A DNA stretch of 64,000 nt. Origin: CAYWOS01 sp964459985. GTDB lineage: Bacteria > Bacillota > Clostridia > Christensenellales > Aristaeellaceae. Position 1 is the first letter of the stretch. Each line of letters opens with the position of its first letter. Where the stretch lies: contig CAYWOS010000003.1 of assembly GCA_964459985.1 (NCBI GenBank), positions 53,310-117,309 of the forward strand, given 5' to 3'. Below the pieces are notes generated by a model. That model saw only the letters and a list, made by a program, of their open reading frames with translations, made no database searches and was not told where the DNA came from. The position numbers and the translations under genes were made by a program. Positions 62,901-64,000 of this stretch are shown piece after piece.

Positions 62901-63487
62901 ATGCACAGTCGCTGGCAGACCAGTACACAGTACGTACACTTCGGCTCTGTATTTCGGGAAAACCGGATGAGCTATGCCGACTGTCTGCAATGCTGGCTGG
63001 ACAACTATGTGACCGTGCGCTGCACGGATACCACACGAACAGGGTATGAGAAACGAATTCTGAACTACATCAGCCCCGCACTTGGACGATATAGACTGAC
63101 GGCGCTTAAACATGACAGTATTCAGACGTTCATCAACGATATGTTTGACAAGCATTTTTCTCGAAACACGCTCTCCAGCCTGCTTGGCATCATCACCAGT
63201 TCACTTCGATATGCTAAGCGTCAAGGCTGGGTACGGGAAAACGTCGCCGACGATATCCCGTCCATTCGGCAGTCCAAAACGCTTCGACATAAAGAACGCA
63301 GCGCAGCATCACGCAATGATATTGAGCGCATCTTCCAGCGTTTCCCCGAAGGCACAACGGCGCATCTGCCCATGATGCTCGCCTATCACTGCGGGCTTCG
63401 GCTGGGCGAGGCGTTTGGCCTTACATGGAACGATGTGGATCTGGTTCACGGTCTCCTTATCCATCGGGCTCGCTATATAATTCCTTG
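62901..63487 (+). pseudogene. Truncated tyrosine recombinase (phage-type integrase)
   Basis: 195 residues in frame (start uncertain; ATG at 62901 or 62967). The core-binding domain is present (YADCLQCWLDNYVTVRC, GYEKRILNYISPALGRYRL, SSLLGIITSSLRYAKRQGWV), and the catalytic domain begins normally with the first catalytic Arg in HCGLRLGEAFGLTWNDVDL. The protein then stops at HRARYIIP, so the HxxR and Tyr nucleophile are lost. A frame near 63710-63769 (GTKVGQNCKKVYRAKIVKR then stop) resembles integrase tails, suggesting that the middle was deleted or replaced. Inactive remnant of an integrated element. Confidence 0.75.
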
Positions 63488-63533
63488 AGTAACATCTTAC
63501 ATCCCACTTTGTTGGCGGGGCGTGTTGCCCTAC

Positions 63534-63612
63534 ACTCCCTGTAAGCAGATTCTCCTTCATCGCTCGATAAATACCGCAGCATGAAAGCGAATCAGCTTAC
63601 AGGGAGTTTTTA
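63534..63612. repeat. Long imperfect inverted repeat with terminal T-run
   Basis: The arms 63534-63564 and 63578-63607 are imperfect inverted copies of about 30 bases; the outer 13 (ACTCCCTGTAAGC / GCTTACAGGGAGT) are perfect, inner parts share GATTC and TTCAT blocks. A 13-base loop separates them and TTTTT follows on the plus strand. It could be a strong terminator or a MITE-like insertion. It sits exactly where the integrase frame is broken. Confidence 0.6.
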
Positions 63613-63795
63613 TCATGAGGTTGGACTGCAACCCCGGTCCATCGCAACAGGTTATTTTAGACAACGATAGAATACGCAGAAATACGCTCAATTAGTGTAC
63701 ACACTTAATGGGACAAAAGTGGGACAAAACTGTAAGAAAGTGTACAGAGCAAAAATTGTAAAAAGATGACTTGCAATATTGATCGTAAACCATGC

Positions 63796-63826
63796 AAAAA
63801 GGAGCCTATCCCATCAGATAAGCCCC
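63796..63826 (-). terminator. Rho-independent terminator of the GGGtGRT-like gene
   Basis: Read on the minus strand, GGGGCTTATC (63826-63817) pairs with GGATAGGCTCC (63811-63801) with two G-T wobbles and is followed by TTTTT (63800-63796). It lies 17 bp past the stop codon at 63843. Confidence 0.75.
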
Positions 63827-63842
63827 TTGATTTGCAATAATC

Positions 63843-64000
63843 TTACTTGCTGGCTTCTTCGACAGCCACAGCCACCGCGACGGTCGCGCCGACCATGGGG
63901 TTGTTGCCCATGCCGATCAGGCCCATCATTTCGACGTGCGCGGGGACGGAGGAGGAGCCGGCGAACTGCGCGTCGGAGTGCATGCGGCCCATGGTGTCGG
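63843..64000 (-). CDS. GGGtGRT-family protein, C-terminal fragment
   Basis: 52 codons are visible, the gene entering from the right edge: DTMGRMHSDAQFAGSSSVPA, EMMGLIGMGNNPMVGATVAV, ending VAVEEASK. I recognise this as the highly conserved C-terminus of the GGGtGRT protein, a family of anaerobic Firmicutes often found next to a NifU-like iron-sulfur scaffold gene. Function is not known to me. It belongs to the chromosome flanking the integrase remnant and is GC-rich like the other core genes. Confidence 0.7.
   Translation of the reverse strand, partial: DTMGRMHSDAQFAGSSSVPAHVEMMGLIGMGNNPMVGATVAVAVAVEEASK

Overview
The window is GC-rich, densely coding DNA that I read as the chromosome of an anaerobic, plant-fibre-degrading member of the Firmicutes (Clostridia). 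The grounds are strong AGGAGG-type ribosome sites, carbohydrate ABC transporters without their own ATPase, AraC regulators with PocR sensor domains, a DUF5696/NHL-YIP1 transporter cluster, a UviB/BhlA-like holin peptide and an ImmR/ImmA-like pair. At the right edge is the C-terminus of what I recognise as a GGGtGRT-family protein. Taxonomy is inference; no rRNA or tRNA gene was seen.

Layout. (1) 1-5.0 kb, minus strand: solute-binding protein, LamG lectin-like protein, GH39-like and GH31 glycosidases, divergent from an AraC regulator. (2) 5.9-11.6 kb: a PocR/AraC regulator divergent from a plus-strand operon of class II aldolase, FucI-fold isomerase, FGGY kinase and DUF4432 protein, together an isomerase-kinase-aldolase sugar route. 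(3) 11.9-15.1 kb: aldo/keto reductase, iron alcohol dehydrogenase and a GyrI-like protein, in visibly less GC-rich DNA. (4) 15.2-34.9 kb: a LacI-type repressor divergent from a 15-gene plus-strand run that begins at a near-consensus promoter with two overlapping operator-like palindromes. It encodes sugar-acid enzymes (class II aldolase, KDG-kinase-like, YhcH, KDPG-aldolase-like, two dehydrogenases, mutarotase, UlaG-like), two secreted proteins built of a repeated lectin-like domain, two GH36 enzymes and an LplB/LplC-type transporter. (5) 35.0-40.1 kb: an AT-richer island with a truncated DNRLRE-type protein, holin, SSB and CHAP lysin on the minus strand, and XRE regulator, ImmA peptidase and small proteins on the plus strand. 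(6) 40.1-58.5 kb, minus strand: a ten-gene run (isomerase-like, 919-residue binding protein, permeases, NHL-YIP1, DUF5696, a second transporter, esterase) followed by a four-gene unit (lipoprotein, ROK kinase, GatZ-like, HAD phosphatase). (7) 58.7-62.5 kb: a second PocR/AraC regulator, GH51 arabinofuranosidase and GH43 arabinanase-like protein. (8) 62.6-64.0 kb: a truncated tyrosine recombinase, a long imperfect inverted repeat and the edge gene.

How it fits together: secreted or cytoplasmic glycosidases (GH31, 36, 39, 43, 51) trim hemicellulose or pectin side chains, four binding proteins with six permeases import the products, and three enzyme sets catabolise them. The observations I rate highest are a KDG-kinase-like protein lacking the catalytic Asp, the tandem LacI-type operators in front of an 18-kb operon, a shared motif (CGGACGAT-N3-RCMGTWT) at the same distance upstream of two minus-strand promoters and also in a third regulatory region, three perfect intercistronic hairpins directly after secreted-protein genes, and an apparently split DUF5696-type transporter cluster with another transporter nested inside it.
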